From positions 1,349,621-1,388,885 of the forward strand of contig NZ_CM001555.1 of NCBI RefSeq assembly GCF_000275865.1: a stretch of 39,265 nucleotides of DNA, in the 5' to 3' direction. The notes below the pieces were generated by a model, which was given only the letters and a program-made list of their open reading frames with translations, was not told where the DNA came from and did not search any database. The position numbers and the translations under genes are program-made. How positions within the stretch are numbered: position 1 is the stretch's first letter; each line of letters starts with the position of its first letter. This document shows positions 16,066 to 24,011 of this stretch, piece by piece. Source of the stretch: Methanofollis liminatans DSM 4140 (GTDB taxonomy: Archaea; Halobacteriota; Methanomicrobia; Methanomicrobiales; Methanofollaceae).

Positions 16066-16146
16066 ACCGGCAGGTGAGCGTCGCAATATATTTATATCGC
16101 CATACCCTCTCCCACGTTGCTCAATCACACGAGCAGGGTGATGACC

Positions 16147-16929
16147 ATGATCCGTACACTATCGGCAATGGTGATCCTTCTCCTCCTCCTCTCCGCCCTG
16201 AGCGTCCCGGCAGCCGCAGCCGGCGGAAGCGGCGGCTCGGACGGAGGGGGTGCAGGGGGATCGGACGGAGCGGGCAACAGCGACAATTCGGCCGGAGACG
16301 GGGCCGCCCCATCCGAAGGCCCGCAGGCCCAACCGCTGCAGGAGGAGCAGGAGCGCAAGCAGCAGACGACCGTCGAACAACCCGGCGTCCAGATCAACCA
16401 GCAGGACCGGGACCAGACCCAGGGCAGGACCAATGTCAGCACCGATGATGAAACTATCATCCTCCAGAGAGACCGCGACCATTTCCTCCAGCAGGTGGAA
16501 ATGCGGCAACAGAACCTCCCGGCCGAGCCTGAGCGGGCACAGGTGCACACGGCGCTCTATGCCTTCTCCATCGCCGGCAACGTGACCGGCAGGGACGGGC
16601 CCGAACTCGCCCGCCTCGGGGCAGAGATGAACACCTCGTTCGCCGCTGCATACGCCGCAGAGGAGCAGATCAAAAACCAGAACTCCCTGATGCGCATGCT
16701 CTACGGCGGGGACCGGGAGGCCGCCGGCCTGCTGGTCCAGTATGCCGACCAGAACCGGCAACGCATCCAGACAATGGAGCAGCTCATCGCAAACTGCTCG
16801 GACTGCGACCCGCAGGTGCGCCTGATGCTGGAAGAACAGGTGCAGGTGCTCTCGCAGGAGCAGAACCGGCTCATCACCCTCGGGCAGGAGGAGCAGGCCG
16901 ATAAAGGACTCTTCGGCTGGCTATTCTGA
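16147..16929 (+). CDS. Secreted Gly/Ser-rich and Gln-rich protein, function unknown
   Basis: The protein has 260 residues. It begins with a clear Sec signal peptide (IRTLSAMVILLLLLSALSVPAAAA). A low-complexity segment of Gly, Ser, Asp and Ala follows (about 26-60), then a Gln/Glu/Arg-rich segment (about 63-110). The last 150 residues are predicted helical and Gln-rich, with an N-C-S-D-C pair and a short aromatic end (GLFGWLF). No domain is recognised; envelope or extracellular location is inferred. The ATG at 16147 is chosen because AGGGTG lies just before it (16135-16140) and the signal peptide begins there; ATGs at 16117 and 16141 are in frame. A TATA box at 16085-16098 fits. Confidence 0.75.
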   Translation: MIRTLSAMVILLLLLSALSVPAAAAGGSGGSDGGGAGGSDGAGNSDNSAGDGAAPSEGPQAQPLQEEQERKQQTTVEQPGVQINQQDRDQTQGRTNVSTDDETIILQRDRDHFLQQVEMRQQNLPAEPERAQVHTALYAFSIAGNVTGRDGPELARLGAEMNTSFAAAYAAEEQIKNQNSLMRMLYGGDREAAGLLVQYADQNRQRIQTMEQLIANCSDCDPQVRLMLEEQVQVLSQEQNRLITLGQEEQADKGLFGWLF

Positions 16930-17136
16930 GGACGGGGTGCGTCGAAAGGAGCCGGTCAGGTCACCGCCCTGACCGATGACGACCGTTCCCCCGATAAGTT
17001 CCGGGGAGCGGTCACGCTTTTTCCTCAAAGGCCGTGCAATCGTTTTGCCGTGCGCGATAGGCGGCTTCTCCCCGCCCGGTCCACCAGACGCCCCGCACCA
17101 TAAAGGCAGGAGTGCCGTTCCCCCCGGGGAAAGTGC

Positions 17137-17186
17137 TTTATAGTCACCAAAAAATATGCCGGGTGTCCACAGGTCCGTATACGGAC
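17137..17186 (+). promoter_or_regulatory. Promoter and 14-bp palindromic operator of the CGGDPFC protein gene
   Basis: TTTATA at 17137-17142 places the transcript start near 17167. The perfect palindrome GTCCGTATACGGAC (17173-17186) lies just after it and before the ribosome site GAGGT (17196-17200). That position would suit a repressor. The rest of 16930-17136 shows no gene. Confidence 0.5.
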
Positions 17187-17208
17187 GACGATCCTGAGGT
17201 ATGAGCAT

Positions 17209-17700
17209 ATGGTGCGCGTAAAAGATATTCCCGAAGGGACGCGGTGGCTCATGGCCACCCATGTCCTGACCCGCCTGGTCGTAGCCCTTGGCCAGGGGAC
17301 CGCCGAAGGTACAGAGATCCCACCCCATCTAGAGCGGCTCTTCTCCGAGATGGGCGATGAGATCCGGATCATCGCCGACCGCTACAGCATGCCGCGCGAG
17401 CACGCCTCCGACCTGGTCCAGACCCTGGGCGCCGTCTCGGTCATCCTCTTCGGGCCGGCGTTCGAGACGCGGTTTATTGAAGGGTTTCCCGAAGAAGCGG
17501 TCATCAGACTGACCGAGTGCGCCATGTTCAGGGATGAACCCGGGAGCGAGGTCTCTCCCTCCCGTGTGAATGCCGTCTGCACCGCCTATGTGAAGCACGC
17601 GATCGAGGCCCTGAACCCGGACTATGCGATCACCACCACGCGGGCGCGGTGCGGCGGGGACCCCTTCTGTGAAATGGTCATCACGAGAAAGAAAGGCTGA
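17209..17700 (+). CDS. Uncharacterised protein with C-terminal CGGDPFC motif
   Basis: The protein has 163 residues. The first 120 residues look helical, and the C-terminal part (about 125-160) reads CTAYVKHAIEALNPDYAI, then RARCGGDPFCEMVI. The arrangement of a strand-rich C-terminus with C-x-G-D-x-x-C is shared with V4R-like and methanogen output-type sensor domains, in which such cysteines can bind metal or small ligands. I cannot assign the exact family. The ATG at 17209 has GAGGT eight bases upstream. The gene is followed 54 bases later by the P-type ATPase and might be its regulator or sensor, which is inference from proximity only. Confidence 0.7.
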   Translation: MVRVKDIPEGTRWLMATHVLTRLVVALGQGTAEGTEIPPHLERLFSEMGDEIRIIADRYSMPREHASDLVQTLGAVSVILFGPAFETRFIEGFPEEAVIRLTECAMFRDEPGSEVSPSRVNAVCTAYVKHAIEALNPDYAITTTRARCGGDPFCEMVITRKKG

Positions 17701-17754
17701 CGCCATACGTCGTCCCAAAACCGGGGCACATCCGTCCATAGGCGAGGAAACACC

Positions 17755-20505
17755 GTGACCGAAAAAACCGACCCACCTGTAGCGGTGCCCTGGCACGCCC
17801 TGCCCATCGACGAGACGTATGAGCGGCTGAGCACCGGTTCCCGCGGCCTCTCCTCGGAGGAGGCCGCCCGCCGGCAGAAGCAGTACGGCAAAAACGTCCT
17901 GCCGGCCGCACGACCCCCCGGCCTTGCTGAGATCGTCCTCCACCAGTTTAAAAGCCCCCTGATCTACATCCTCCTCGTCGCCGGCGTCATCTCCGTGCTG
18001 ATCGGCGATGTAAAAGACGCCGGGTTCATCATGCTCGTCGTCCTCATCAACGCCGTCATCGGGACGGCACAGGAGTGGAAGGCCGAACAGAGCGCCCTCC
18101 AGCTCCAGATCCTCCTGCAGGTGATGGCGAGCCTCCGGCGGGACGACGCCTGGCGCTCCCTCCCTGCCGAGGAGGCGGTCATCGGCGACCTCGTGCTCCT
18201 GGAGTCGGGAAACCGGGTTCCTGCCGACATCAGGCTCCTGCACGCAGCCAACCTGACCGTCGACGAGTCGCTCCTCACCGGCGAGTCGGCCGCCGTGCAG
18301 AAGACGGTGGGGGTGCTCAGGGAGAAGATCCCGGTGAGCGACCGCTCCAACATGGCCTATGCAGGGAGCACGGTCGTGACAGGGCGGGGCTGCGGCGTGG
18401 TCACCGGGACCGGGACCAGGACCGAGGTGGGGATGATCGCCCGCGCCGTCTCAGGGACCGAATCGGCAAAACCCCCGCTCCTGATCAGGATGGAGGAGTT
18501 CTCCCGCAAGGTGGGCATCCTGATCATCGCCGCAAGCATGGTGATGGCCGCCGTCGCCCTCTCGAAAGGAACGCCCCCGGTCGAGGTATTCTTCCTTGCG
18601 GTCGCCCTGGTGGTCGCGGCGATACCCGAGGGCCTCCCGGTGGCGATCACCGTCGCCCTCTCGATCGCCGCCTCCCGGATGGCCAGGCGCAACGTCATCG
18701 TGAGAAAACTGGCTGCCGTGGAGAGCCTCGGGAGCTGCACCACCATCGCCACCGACAAGACCGGGACGCTGACCGTCAACCAGCAGACGGTGCGGGTGCT
18801 TCTCATCCCCAAAGCAGAGCCGATCGAGGTGAGCGGCGCCGGCTACACCCCCGAGGGGGAGATCCTCCTCGCCGGCACCGCCGCCCTCCCGGCCCCGATG
18901 ACTGCCGCCGTCCGGCGCCTCGCCCGCGCCGCCGTGATCTGCAACGAGGGCTCCCTGTACAGGGAAGATAGCCAGTGGGTCCACCACGGCGACGCGATGG
19001 ACGTGGCGTTCCTCTCCCTCGCCTACAAGGCCGGCCTCGAACCTGACCGCGTCAGAAACTCGGTCCTGAAGGTGGCCGAAGTCCCCTTCGAATCAGAACA
19101 GATGTACGCCGCCGTCTATTATCGCGAGGAAGGCGACACCCAGGTCCATCTCGCCGTCAAGGGCGCACTCGAGGCGGTCCTCCCGCACTGCACCACCATG
19201 ACCACGGCAGACGGGGCCGTGCCCATCGACGCCGGCGCCGTGGAGCGCCACCTCGTCGACCTGATGGAGAACGGCTACCGCGTGCTTGTCGTCGCCGAAG
19301 GAACGGTTTCTTCGCCGCCGGGCGACGACCCTGAACTGGAGGACGCACGCCCCGACCTCTCCCTCCTCGGCCTGGTCGGGTTCATCGATCCCCTCCGGCC
19401 CGACGTCAGGGAGGCGGTCGGGGTGGCGCATGGGGCCGGCATCGACGTGGTGATGATCACCGGCGACCACCCGAGGACGGCGCTCACCATCGCCCGCGAA
19501 CTCGATATCGCCCGGTCCGTGGAGGAGGTGATGACCGGGCAGGAACTCGAAGGCCTGGGAGACCCGACCCTCCCCTCCTACGCGACGGCGATCGACCGTA
19601 TCCGGGTCTTCGCCCGCGTGAGCCCGGTCCAGAAGATGGAGATCGTCGACCTCATGGTCAGACGCGGCCATTTCGTCGCCGTCACCGGGGACGGGGTCAA
19701 CGACGCCCCGGCGCTGCGGCGGGCGAACATCGGCGTTGCCATGGGGTCAGGGACCGACGTGGCGAAGGACACCGCCTCCATGATCGTGACCGACGACAAC
19801 TTCTCATCCATCGTCGCCGGGGTCGAGGAGGGGCGGTTCGCCTACGACAACATCAGGAAGGCGACCTACCTGCTCATCTCCACCGGCCTCTCCGAGGTGG
19901 TGCTCTTCATCCTGGCCCTCCTTGCCGGCCTGCCCCTGCCGCTCCTGGCCGTGCAGCTCCTCTGGCTGAACCTGGTCACGAACGGCATCCAGGGGGTCGC
20001 CCTCTCCTTCGAGGCCGGAGAAGAGGGGGCGATGCAGAGACGGCCGCGGGACCCCGAAGAGGGCATCTTCAACGCCCTGATGCTGAAGGAGACCCTGCTC
20101 TCCGGGATGACCATCGGGATCGTCGCATTCTCCACCTTCTGGTGGCTGATCGGGACCGGCATGGAAGAGTCCGCCGCCAGGAACCTCCTCCTCCTGCTGA
20201 TGGTCCTCTTCGAGAACTTCCATGTCTTCAACTGCCGCTCGGAGTACCGCTCCCTCTTCAGGGTCCCGCTACGGAACAACACCGTCCTGGTCGCAGGCGT
20301 GGTCCTGATGCAGGGGCTGCACATCCTCTCCCTCCACGTCCCCTTCATGCAGGACCTCCTCGGCCTCGCCCCGGTGAGCCTTGAGCAGTGGTTCACCTGC
20401 CTGGTCGTCGCCGGCATCGTCATCGTCGTGATGGAGGCGTTCAAGTGGTTTGAATTCCGGAACGGGCCCGCAGGTGGGAGGGGGCAGGCAGGATCTGCCG
20501 CCTGA
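17755..20505 (+). CDS. P2-type cation-transporting P-type ATPase
   Basis: The protein has 916 residues and full P-type architecture. It has an N-terminal cation-ATPase domain, LLTGES actuator motif (about residue 175), the membrane motif AAIPEGLPVAIT, and phosphorylation site DKTGTLT (Asp334). A nucleotide-binding domain, MITGDHPRTA, and hinge GDGVNDAPALR (about 645-655) follow, with roughly ten membrane helices in all. The PEGLP motif places it near Ca2+/Na+ pumps (P2). In TM5/TM6 it has ISTGLSEVV and NLVTNGIQG. Compared with SERCA the Glu of TM5 and the first Asn of TM6 remain, but the TM6 Asp is Asn, so the transported ion is uncertain. The start is GTG at 17755 with GAGG at about 17744. 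It lies downstream of the CGGDPFC gene. Confidence 0.93.
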   Translation: MTEKTDPPVAVPWHALPIDETYERLSTGSRGLSSEEAARRQKQYGKNVLPAARPPGLAEIVLHQFKSPLIYILLVAGVISVLIGDVKDAGFIMLVVLINAVIGTAQEWKAEQSALQLQILLQVMASLRRDDAWRSLPAEEAVIGDLVLLESGNRVPADIRLLHAANLTVDESLLTGESAAVQKTVGVLREKIPVSDRSNMAYAGSTVVTGRGCGVVTGTGTRTEVGMIARAVSGTESAKPPLLIRMEEFSRKVGILIIAASMVMAAVALSKGTPPVEVFFLAVALVVAAIPEGLPVAITVALSIAASRMARRNVIVRKLAAVESLGSCTTIATDKTGTLTVNQQTVRVLLIPKAEPIEVSGAGYTPEGEILLAGTAALPAPMTAAVRRLARAAVICNEGSLYREDSQWVHHGDAMDVAFLSLAYKAGLEPDRVRNSVLKVAEVPFESEQMYAAVYYREEGDTQVHLAVKGALEAVLPHCTTMTTADGAVPIDAGAVERHLVDLMENGYRVLVVAEGTVSSPPGDDPELEDARPDLSLLGLVGFIDPLRPDVREAVGVAHGAGIDVVMITGDHPRTALTIARELDIARSVEEVMTGQELEGLGDPTLPSYATAIDRIRVFARVSPVQKMEIVDLMVRRGHFVAVTGDGVNDAPALRRANIGVAMGSGTDVAKDTASMIVTDDNFSSIVAGVEEGRFAYDNIRKATYLLISTGLSEVVLFILALLAGLPLPLLAVQLLWLNLVTNGIQGVALSFEAGEEGAMQRRPRDPEEGIFNALMLKETLLSGMTIGIVAFSTFWWLIGTGMEESAARNLLLLLMVLFENFHVFNCRSEYRSLFRVPLRNNTVLVAGVVLMQGLHILSLHVPFMQDLLGLAPVSLEQWFTCLVVAGIVIVVMEAFKWFEFRNGPAGGRGQAGSAA

Positions 20506-20608
20506 CGAGATCTGCCCGGGGGCATCACCGCCCCCTGACCGCACTTCAGGATGAGGAAAAATAGATCACGTTCTCAGGTGACATGGTCTTCAGGATGTGC
20601 TTAGAGTG

Positions 20609-21304
20609 ATGCAGGACTACAAAGAGACCTTTAAGGAGGTGCTGCAGGCCATCCTGCCCATATGTATTGTGATCCTGCTCCTTCAGGTATTCCTGCTGGG
20701 GGCATCGGTCACCGAGGTCCTCGAGTTCATCTTCGGGGCCGCCATGGTGGTCGTCGGGATCGCCCTCTTCCTGATCGGCGTCAAGATCGGCCTGCTCCCG
20801 ATGGGCGAGGCGATCGGGGCCGAGATGCCGAAGTCGGGTTCTTTGCTGATCATCGTCGCGGTAGCCTTTTTCTTCGGGTTCCTGACCACCGTCGCCGAAC
20901 CTGACGTGCGTGTCCTGACCATGATGATCGACTCTGTCTCAGGCGGCGGGATCGCACAGACCCCGACGATCCTGGTCATCGCCGTCGGGGTCGGTTTCTT
21001 CGTCGCGACCGCTATCCTGCGGATCATCTACAGGGTCCCGATCATGTACCTCCTTGCCGCGGGCTACGGCGGGGTGATCCTCCTCTCCTTCATCACGCCG
21101 CCCGAATTCCTCCCGATCGCCTTCGACGCCGGGGGCGTGACGACCGGGCCGATCACGGTCCCATTCATTCTGGCCCTGGGGGTCGGCGTCACCTCTGTCC
21201 TCGGGGGGCGTTCCGCACTCTCCGACGGGTTCGGGCTGATCGGGCTCGCCTCCATCGGCCCGATCCTGGGGGTCATGCTGATGGGGGTGGTCACGGCCCT
21301 ATGA
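20609..21304 (+). CDS. DUF1538 family membrane protein A
   Basis: The protein has 231 residues and about six or seven hydrophobic segments. Conserved DUF1538 features include FFGFLTTVAEPDVRVL in the middle and IAFDAGGVTTGPITVPFILALGVG near the end, with a Glu inside a membrane segment. The function of DUF1538 is unknown, but it is likely a transporter or channel. The ATG at 20609 is the most plausible start; GTG codons at 20597 and 20606 are in frame and no strong ribosome site decides. Its stop overlaps the next start. Together with 21301-22032 it appears to form a two-subunit version of proteins that elsewhere carry two DUF1538 units in one chain, which is from family knowledge, not visible here. 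Confidence 0.85.
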   Translation: MQDYKETFKEVLQAILPICIVILLLQVFLLGASVTEVLEFIFGAAMVVVGIALFLIGVKIGLLPMGEAIGAEMPKSGSLLIIVAVAFFFGFLTTVAEPDVRVLTMMIDSVSGGGIAQTPTILVIAVGVGFFVATAILRIIYRVPIMYLLAAGYGGVILLSFITPPEFLPIAFDAGGVTTGPITVPFILALGVGVTSVLGGRSALSDGFGLIGLASIGPILGVMLMGVVTAL

Positions 21305-22032
21305 ACGAGTTCTCTCCCCTGGAGGGGATCGGGCACGTCGTCCTCGACGTGATCCTCGCCCTGGCCCCTCTCGTCCTCTTCTTCATCGCCTACCAGGTCA
21401 TCTCCCTCAGGCTGCCGCGGGCCTATGTGACCAGCCTGTTCAAGGGGATCGTCATCACCCTGATCGGGATGGTGCTCTTCTTCCAGGGCGTCGCCATCGC
21501 CTTCATTCCCGCGGGGCAGAGCATCGGGGCGTACTTCGGGTCGTCCGACTACGTCTGGGCCCTCGTCCCCTTCGGGTTCTTCCTGGGGTTCCTGACGACC
21601 TACGCAGAACCGGCCGTGCGGGTGCTCTGCTACCAGATCGAGCAGTCGTCGAGCGGCTACATACGGGGGTCCCTGATCCTGTACACTCTCTCGTTCGGGG
21701 TGGCCGTATCGGTCGGCCTTGGCATGGCGCGTATCATCTATGGATTCTCGTTTCTTCCTCTCATGATCGCAGGATATATCCTGGCAATCCTTCTCATCAG
21801 GTTTGCCGACCGGGACTTCGTTGCGATCGCCTTCGACTCCGGGGGCGTTGCGACCGGACCGATGGCGGTGACCTTCCTGATGTCGCTGGCCGTCGGGGTG
21901 GCGGCGTCCTTGGAGGGGAGAGACGCTGTGACCGAGGGGTTCGGGCTCATCGCCTTCATCGCCCTGGCGCCGATCCTCTCGGTGCTGGTCCTCGGTATCC
22001 TCTTCAAACACAAAAAAGGTGGAAAGACATGA
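21301..22032 (+). CDS. DUF1538 family membrane protein B
   Basis: The protein has 243 residues and is homologous to its neighbour. It repeats the same signatures: FFLGFLTTYAEPAVRVL and IAFDSGGVATGPMAVTFLMSLAVGVA, with matching membrane topology. The ATG at 21301 overlaps the upstream stop (ATGA), so the two are translationally coupled. The tail FKHKKGGKT is basic and its stop overlaps the PII-like gene. Role unknown; probably pairs with protein A in a membrane complex controlled by the PII-like protein. Confidence 0.86.
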   Translation: MNEFSPLEGIGHVVLDVILALAPLVLFFIAYQVISLRLPRAYVTSLFKGIVITLIGMVLFFQGVAIAFIPAGQSIGAYFGSSDYVWALVPFGFFLGFLTTYAEPAVRVLCYQIEQSSSGYIRGSLILYTLSFGVAVSVGLGMARIIYGFSFLPLMIAGYILAILLIRFADRDFVAIAFDSGGVATGPMAVTFLMSLAVGVAASLEGRDAVTEGFGLIAFIALAPILSVLVLGILFKHKKGGKT

Positions 22033-22382
22033 TCTGTGAAGGGTGTAAAGACCTGATCGTCACGATTGTAAAGAAAGGCTGGGCCGACCAGGTGATGCAG
22101 GCGGCGCGCAATGCAGGTTCGGAAGGGGGCACGGTCCTGATGGGGCGGGGCACCGGCATCCACGAGATGCAGTCGTTTCTCGGCATTCCCATCGAGCCCG
22201 AGAAGGAGATCGTCCTGATCGTCGTGGAGCCCGAGCAGACCGACGGGGTGCTGGATGCGATCTCTGCAGCGGCCGAACTCGACCAGCCCGGTATGGGGAT
22301 TGCATTTGTCATCCCGCTCTCGCGGGTGGCAGGGCGGGTGCATATGCTCCGCAAAAAGGAGGAGGAGGAAGGGGGCCCATGA
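22029..22382 (+). CDS. PII-like signalling protein associated with DUF1538
   Basis: The protein has 117 residues. It has the ferredoxin-like PII fold by pattern: KDLIVTIVKKGWADQVMQAARNAGSEGGTVLMGRG at the start corresponds to beta1-alpha1-beta2, with the glycine-rich turn typical of PII. EKEIVLIVVEPEQTDGVLDAI corresponds to beta3-alpha2. The T-loop is short and has no evident uridylylation Tyr. The B-loop T-G-x-x-G-D-G-K of classical GlnB is replaced by LDQPGMGIAFV, so it is a PII-like protein and not GlnB/GlnK. The first cysteines (ICEGC) are unusual. It overlaps the DUF1538-B stop by four bases, so it most probably binds a nucleotide and gates those membrane proteins. That function is inference. 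Confidence 0.85.
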   Translation: MICEGCKDLIVTIVKKGWADQVMQAARNAGSEGGTVLMGRGTGIHEMQSFLGIPIEPEKEIVLIVVEPEQTDGVLDAISAAAELDQPGMGIAFVIPLSRVAGRVHMLRKKEEEEGGP

Positions 22383-22444
22383 ACGCCTGAGAGCGCCCGG
22401 GGGGAGGCGCCAGATTATTAACTCCCGGAGCGCAGGACTGGAAC

Positions 22445-23887
22445 ATGGAACAGTGGTCATCGCGGGCCGGGTTCATCCTGGCCGCCATCGGTTCCGCGGT
22501 CGGGATCGGAAACATCTGGCGGTTCTCCGCGGTGGTCGGGCAGAACGGCGGCGGGGCCTACCTGGTCCCCTACCTGATCGCCGTCTTCCTCTGCGCCTTC
22601 CCCCTCATGGTCCTCGAACTCGCCATCGGGCGGCACTTCCACGGCACCGTGGTCAGCGCCTTCAGGTCGGTGCGGCCGCAGTTCCGGATCATCGGATGGC
22701 TCCTCTGCGGCATCGTCTTTCTGATGCTCTCCTACTACCTGGTGATCACCGGGTGGACCCTCGGCTACGCTCTGACCTCCCTGGGGGGCGAGCCCCTCCC
22801 CTTCTCCCGTTTCACCGCTGGATGGCTTCCGGTCCTCCTGTTTGTGGTTGCCGCAGGGATCAGCGGGATCGTGGTATCCCTCGGGATCAGGGAGGGGATC
22901 GAGCGGATCTCGACCGTCCTGATCCCGGTCTCGGTAGGTATCCTGGTCGTTCTCCTGCTGTATGCGGCCACCATGCCCGGCTTTGTCCAGGGAGTCTCCT
23001 TCCTCCTCACCCCCGACTTCTCGGTCCTCGGCGACCCCCTCCTCTGGAGTGCGGCCTTCGGCCAGGCCTTCTTCTCCCTCTCGGTCGGCACCGGCATCCT
23101 GCTCACCTACGGGGCATATGTGCGCCCGGGGGAGAGCATCGCGGGTTCGGCCCTGATCATCACCCTTGCCGACGTCGGGGTGGCCCTCCTGGCCGGGATG
23201 GTGATCTTTCCTCTCGTCTTCTCCTTCGGGCTCGTCCCGACCATCGGGGCTGAACTGGCCTTCACCACCCTGCCTGCCGCCTTTGCCCTGATGCCGAACG
23301 GCTGGATCGTCGCCACGGCTTTCTTTCTGGTCCTCTTCTTTGCGGCGCTCACCTCCGCGCTCTCCATGCTCGAGGTGGGCGTGGCCGCCGTCCAGGAGTC
23401 GCTCGCCTGGTCGAGAGGACGGACGGCGGCACTGCTCACCGGCGTGGTCCTCCTCATCGGCCTCCCTTCGGCGCTCTCGTACAGTGCGGTCGACCTCAGG
23501 ATCGGGGGGATACGGGTGCTCGACTTCATGGACGAGACCGTAGGGGCCCTCGGCCTCCCGGTCGCCGCCATCCTCCTTGCGGTCGTCTTCACCTGGTTCA
23601 TACCCCCGCGGATACTGACCGAAGAGATCGGGCACTCAATCGCCCGCTTCGTCCATCCCCTCTGCAGGTTCGTCATCCCCGGCGTCCTGATGGTCACGAC
23701 CGGGGCCCGCCTCCTCGCCGGCCTCGACGATCCCGGCCTCCGAAACCTCCCGGGGAGCGCATTCATCGGGACGGTGCTGCAGGTCGAGGGGCTCGTTGCC
23801 ATCGTCCTGATCGTGCTGGTCATCACCCTTGCACTCTGCCGGTTCAGGGGGTGCCCGCTGGCCACCCGTATCCGTGGACGGATCTGA
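22445..23887 (+). CDS. Neurotransmitter:sodium symporter (SNF/NSS) family transporter
   Basis: The protein has 480 residues and about twelve membrane helices in the LeuT fold. The N-terminus carries the hallmark WSSRAGFILAAIGSAVGIGNIWRF, with the unwound TM1, and GGGAYLVPYLIAVF in TM2. TM6 reads AFGQAFFSLSVGTGILLTYGAY and TM8 FAALTSALSMLEV, the Na+-coupling regions. Substrate is probably an amino acid or related osmolyte but cannot be read from the sequence. It starts 62 bases after the PII-like gene with no strong ribosome site; AGATTATTAAC at about 22410-22420 could be a weak TATA box, so it may have its own promoter or belong to the DUF1538-PII operon. Confidence 0.93.
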   Translation: MEQWSSRAGFILAAIGSAVGIGNIWRFSAVVGQNGGGAYLVPYLIAVFLCAFPLMVLELAIGRHFHGTVVSAFRSVRPQFRIIGWLLCGIVFLMLSYYLVITGWTLGYALTSLGGEPLPFSRFTAGWLPVLLFVVAAGISGIVVSLGIREGIERISTVLIPVSVGILVVLLLYAATMPGFVQGVSFLLTPDFSVLGDPLLWSAAFGQAFFSLSVGTGILLTYGAYVRPGESIAGSALIITLADVGVALLAGMVIFPLVFSFGLVPTIGAELAFTTLPAAFALMPNGWIVATAFFLVLFFAALTSALSMLEVGVAAVQESLAWSRGRTAALLTGVVLLIGLPSALSYSAVDLRIGGIRVLDFMDETVGALGLPVAAILLAVVFTWFIPPRILTEEIGHSIARFVHPLCRFVIPGVLMVTTGARLLAGLDDPGLRNLPGSAFIGTVLQVEGLVAIVLIVLVITLALCRFRGCPLATRIRGRI

Positions 23888-24011
23888 GGAGCCTTCCGGG
23901 AAATAACCGGGCAATGTCTGCATCTGTCCCCCGGTCAATACCTTTATTCTTAAATGATCATCACTACGGTGAAGCAGAACCAGTTCAGGACGGCGGGGAG
24001 AAGATCAGGGT

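Larger units (their letters stand above)
15776..16146. other. Gene-free stretch with palindromes and two TATA boxes
   Basis: No credible gene is seen. The stretch holds a cluster of GTCGCACAA half-sites (15867-15915), a TATA box at 15934-15940, stem-forming repeats at 15981-16009 and 16022-16065, and a second TATA box (AATATATTTATATC, 16085-16098) serving the secreted-protein gene. Confidence 0.6.

Noticed and set aside
15865-16448. Short plus-strand frames after tRNA-Thr
   Set aside because: No ribosome sites, Cys/Arg-rich composition and overlap with palindromic regulatory DNA suggest non-coding sequence.
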